Assembly (NCBI GenBank): GCA_025354965.1 | Contig: JANXLW010000065.1 | Location: 1-25,720 of the forward strand | DNA from: Betaproteobacteria bacterium | Lineage (GTDB): Bacteria > Pseudomonadota > Gammaproteobacteria > Burkholderiales > Burkholderiaceae_C | Length of the DNA stretch: 25,720 nucleotides | Direction of reading: 5' to 3' | Shown here: in pieces, positions 22,772 to 25,720 of the stretch | Layout of the letters: each line of letters begins with the position of its first letter | Position numbering within the stretch: position 1 is the first letter of the stretch | Notes under the pieces: generated by a model | What the model was told of the DNA's origin: nothing | What the model saw: the letters and a program-made list of their open reading frames with translations, nothing else | Databases searched by the model: none | Program-made: the position numbers and the translations under genes

Positions 22772-23689
22772 ATGAAAAAATGGTGGACCGGATTGATTAC
22801 TTCATTGAGTTTGTGCACCAGCGTGTCGGTGTTTGCCCAGCCCATGCCGAAGGTCACCAGCGGGACAATCGAGCGCATCGCCAACATGCCATCAAAATAT
22901 GTGGATGCGCGCCATGTGGATGTCTGGCTGCCCGACGGTTACGCCCCGGGCCGGCGTTACAGCGTGCTGTACATGCACGATGGGCAGATGCTGTTCGACG
23001 CCAGCACAACCTGGAACAAGCAGGCCTGGGAGGTTCCGGCAACTCTATCGCGGTTGATCAAGGACGGGCGCATTCCAGAGACCATCGTCGTCGGCATCTG
23101 GAACAACGACAAGTTTCGCCATAGCGAATATTTCCCGGAGAAATTTTTGCCGTTGCTTGAGCCAAAGATACGCAGTCAGTTAATTCAAGAGGGACTGCAG
23201 GGCCAGCCGCGCGCCGACCGTTACCTGCGCTTTCTGGTTGAAGAGCTTAAACCGGCCATCGACCAGCGATTCCTCACCCGGCCCGAGCGCGAGCACACTT
23301 TTGTGATGGGCTCCAGCATGGGCGGACTGATCTCGATCTACGCCATGAACGAGTACCCGCAAATTTTTGGCGGAGCGGCGGGCATGTCAACCCATTGGGT
23401 CGGATCGTACAAGGCGAATGCCGCCATACCGCTGGCGGCGTTCAACTACCTGCGCGACCATTTGGCCAGCCCGGAGACGCATCGTTTGTACCTGGACCAT
23501 GGCACGACCGAGCTGGATGCGTTGTATGGCCCGTATCAGGCGTTCATTGACCAGATCGTGCGCGAACAGGGCTATACCGAAGAAAACTGGGTGTCACGCA
23601 CCTTCGAAGGTGAAGGACACAATGAGCGGGCGTGGGCGAAGCGTCTGGATGGTGCCTTGATCTTTTTGATGGGCAAGCAGCAACCCTGA
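22772..23689 (+). CDS. Exported alpha/beta-hydrolase esterase (esterase D / CE1-like)
   Basis: The protein has 305 residues from ATG 22772. It begins with a Sec signal peptide (MKKWWTGLITSLSLCTSVSVFA, probable cut before QP). An in-frame ATG at 22757 is an alternative with a GGTGAG upstream. The mature part has RHVDVWLPDGYAPGRRYSVLYMHDGQMLF, the pattern of putative-esterase (PF00756) proteins related to feruloyl and enterochelin esterases. The nucleophile is Ser182 in MGSSMGGLIS. LYLDHGTTELDALY and EGEGHNERAWAKRL probably carry the Asp and His. It sits 23 bases after the MATE gene and 12 before pullulanase, so a role in removing ester groups from the glucan substrate is possible but not shown. 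Confidence 0.85.
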   Translation: MKKWWTGLITSLSLCTSVSVFAQPMPKVTSGTIERIANMPSKYVDARHVDVWLPDGYAPGRRYSVLYMHDGQMLFDASTTWNKQAWEVPATLSRLIKDGRIPETIVVGIWNNDKFRHSEYFPEKFLPLLEPKIRSQLIQEGLQGQPRADRYLRFLVEELKPAIDQRFLTRPEREHTFVMGSSMGGLISIYAMNEYPQIFGGAAGMSTHWVGSYKANAAIPLAAFNYLRDHLASPETHRLYLDHGTTELDALYGPYQAFIDQIVREQGYTEENWVSRTFEGEGHNERAWAKRLDGALIFLMGKQQP

Positions 23690-23701
23690 CAAGGCAAAAC
23701 A

Positions 23702-25720
23702 ATGATGCACAGAAGGATGAATTTGGGTCTGATGCTGGCAACTTTGACAGTCGCATCGTCCGTCTTTGGCGCTGTATCGGGCGCGGCGCTGCAAGATTGC
23801 GATGCAGCAGATTTTCAGACGGTACTGAAGGCTTCGCCAACGGGTGTTCGCCTTGAGTCCCGTGCTATTTGGTTGACCCGGCAACTGGCTCAATGGCCGG
23901 GGATGGATGCAAGCGGTCGCTTCAAGCTTTACTACTCAACCGACGGCCAATTGGTCGCGACGCAGGGCGTAATGGTGAAGGGTGCCGACGGCGCGCTGAC
24001 GCTGGACGTCTTCAAGGGCAGGGTGCCGCAAGCAGCGGCCAAGCGCTTCAAGTTTGTGGCCGATGGGGTGGTACTGGCAATCAGAACGACGGATCTGACC
24101 AAACTAGCTGCCTTGCACAAGCAGCAGCTTGTTCTGGTGCAAGAGGATGCCAACGGACAAGTGCGCCACGCCACACCATTGCAGTCGGCCGGTGGGCTGG
24201 ACGACTTGTACGCGCGCGCCGAGGGCGTGACCGATCTGGGCGTTGCCGTGACTCCCAGGCGCACCCAATTCAAGCTCTGGGCACCGACCGCGCAGCACGT
24301 CTCGGTTTGTGTCTACAACACTGGCACAGGCCAAGCCGTGACACGCCAGGCGCTGCGGTGGGACGGTGTCACCGGCGTCTGGTCGGCCAGCCAAGGCCTT
24401 GATTTGTCGGGCAAGTACTACAAGTATCTGGTTGATGTCTTTGTGCCGGGTGTTGGCATCGTGCGCAACCGTGTCACCGACCCTTATGCCATCAGCCTGA
24501 CAACCGACTCCAGACGCAGCTATATCGCCGATCTGGATACTGCAAGGCTCAAGCCTGCCGGTTGGGACAACACGCCAGTGCCACACAAGGTGCAAGCCCA
24601 AACCGACATGGTGGTGTATGAGTTGCATGTGCGTGATTTTTCCATCAATGACAACTCGGTCAGTGCCGCGCACCGCGGCAAGTACCTCGCTTTCACCGAG
24701 AGCAGTTCCAACGGCATGAAACATCTGAAGGCCTTGTCGGATGCCGGGCTGACCGATGTGCATCTGTTGCCGGTGTTTGACCTTGCCAGCATTCCTGAAG
24801 CTGGCTGCGTTAGCCCAACCGTGCCGAACGGGTTGGCGCCCGACAGCGAGGCGCAGCAGGCGTTAGTGATGGGCAGTGCGGCCGGCGACTGCTTCAACTG
24901 GGGCTACGACCCCTATCATTTCAATGCACCTGAAGGCAGTTATGCGACCGATGCGGCCGACGGTGCCTTGCGCATTCTGGAGTTTCGCCAGATGGTGCAG
25001 GCGCTGCATGGCGCCGGTCTGCGGGTCGGCATGGACGTGGTTTACAACCACACTGCCGCCTCCGGACAAACTGAAAAGTCGGTGCTCGATCGGATCGTGC
25101 CGGGCTACTACCACCGGCTCAATGCCGCCGGCGTGGTTGAGCGCTCCACCTGTTGTGACAACAGCGCCACCGAGAACATGATGATGGGCAAGCTCATGAT
25201 CGACTCCGCCGTGCTGTGGGCCACGCACTACAAGATTGACTCGTTCCGTTTTGACTTGATGGCGCATCAGCCGCGCACTGTGATGCAGGCGCTGCAGACG
25301 CGCGTCAACCAGGCGGCAGGCCGCACCGTCAACCTGATCGGCGAAGGCTGGAACTTCGGCGAAGTGGCGGACGGTGCCCGCTTTGTCCAGGCTTCGCAGT
25401 TGTCGCTCAACGGCTCCGCCGTAGCGACCTTCAGCGACCGCGGGCGTGATGCGGTGCGCGGTGGCCGTGCTGGCGACAGTGGCGAAGCATTGATCAAGAA
25501 CCAGGGCTATATCAATGGCCTGGTGTATGACCGAAACGCCTTGGCCAACGTCAGCACGCCGGTGTCGGAGTTGATGCAAACGGCGGACCTGGTGCGCGTT
25601 GGCCTGGCCGGCTCGATCCGCGACTATGAGGTGACGACTTACCTGGACACCAGCAAGACCTTGCAGCAGATCGACTACAGCGGTCAACCAGCCGGTTATG
25701 CCAGTCAGCCCGGCGAGGTG
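23702..25720 (+). CDS. pulA: Exported type I pullulanase, 3' end outside the window
   Basis: The frame is open for 673 codons from ATG 23702 to the window edge. AAGG 8 bases upstream is the ribosome site. A signal peptide (RRMNLGLMLATLTVASSVFGAVSGA) has no lipobox Cys, so the protein is not an obvious lipoprotein, unlike Klebsiella PulA. The N-terminal part (about 30-170) is poorly conserved. It is followed by a CBM48-like segment (TQFKLWAPTAQHVSVCVYN) and the GH13_14 barrel: VVYELHVRDFS, FNWGYDPYHFNAPEGSYA (the pullulanase motif), MDVVYNHTAA (region I), FRFDLMAHQP with nucleophile Asp518 and LIGEGWNFG with Glu548. It cleaves alpha-1,6 links of pullulan and branched dextrins outside the cytoplasm, complementing the amylase of the other operon. 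Confidence 0.93.
   Translation, partial: MMHRRMNLGLMLATLTVASSVFGAVSGAALQDCDAADFQTVLKASPTGVRLESRAIWLTRQLAQWPGMDASGRFKLYYSTDGQLVATQGVMVKGADGALTLDVFKGRVPQAAAKRFKFVADGVVLAIRTTDLTKLAALHKQQLVLVQEDANGQVRHATPLQSAGGLDDLYARAEGVTDLGVAVTPRRTQFKLWAPTAQHVSVCVYNTGTGQAVTRQALRWDGVTGVWSASQGLDLSGKYYKYLVDVFVPGVGIVRNRVTDPYAISLTTDSRRSYIADLDTARLKPAGWDNTPVPHKVQAQTDMVVYELHVRDFSINDNSVSAAHRGKYLAFTESSSNGMKHLKALSDAGLTDVHLLPVFDLASIPEAGCVSPTVPNGLAPDSEAQQALVMGSAAGDCFNWGYDPYHFNAPEGSYATDAADGALRILEFRQMVQALHGAGLRVGMDVVYNHTAASGQTEKSVLDRIVPGYYHRLNAAGVVERSTCCDNSATENMMMGKLMIDSAVLWATHYKIDSFRFDLMAHQPRTVMQALQTRVNQAAGRTVNLIGEGWNFGEVADGARFVQASQLSLNGSAVATFSDRGRDAVRGGRAGDSGEALIKNQGYINGLVYDRNALANVSTPVSELMQTADLVRVGLAGSIRDYEVTTYLDTSKTLQQIDYSGQPAGYASQPGEV

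Overview
The window reads as chromosomal DNA of a betaproteobacterium, most likely of the Burkholderiales/Comamonadaceae type. This is inferred from the flavour of the proteins and the GC-rich codon use of the main cluster, not from any marker gene. It has two very different parts.

Bases 1 to about 3,880 are a patchwork of mobile-element debris. In order it holds: the end of an IS21-type istA; the tail of an unidentified small protein whose front is lost; an apparently complete IS630-family element (about 1042-2167) whose transposase is split across two frames at an A7 run; a small intact SAM-dependent methyltransferase (minus strand); a frameshifted, 5'-truncated IS110-type transposase (minus strand); and, cut by that last remnant, the C-terminal half of an M20 glutamate carboxypeptidase running to 4461.

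Bases 4,470 to the end form a compact alpha-glucan (starch, maltodextrin, glycogen) utilisation locus made of two divergent, tightly packed operons. Leftward from about 12,950: malK - malE - malF - malG - secreted GH13 amylase/neopullulanase - aldo/keto reductase. Rightward from about 13,090: glgP/malP phosphorylase - glgB - glgX - malQ - a MATE-family transporter - an exported esterase - an exported type I pullulanase that runs off the window. Gaps are between a 4-base overlap and about 50 bases.

The inferred pathway is as follows. The exported amylase and pullulanase cut starch and branched dextrins. MalE-MalF-MalG-MalK imports the maltodextrins. MalQ, the phosphorylase and GlgX turn them into glucose-1-phosphate and glucose, and GlgB allows part of the glucan to be stored as branched glycogen. 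No outer-membrane porin or TonB receptor, no glgC/glgA and no transcription regulator lie inside the window.

The most interesting structure is the 265-base divergent control region (12829-13093). It holds a good sigma70-type promoter for malK whose -35 lies inside a TGTA-N4-TACA dyad, a second related dyad next to the glgP start, and a malK leader of about 120 bases tiled by three perfect inverted repeats. Part of that leader copies the malK translation-start sequence. No tRNA, rRNA or CRISPR array was seen.
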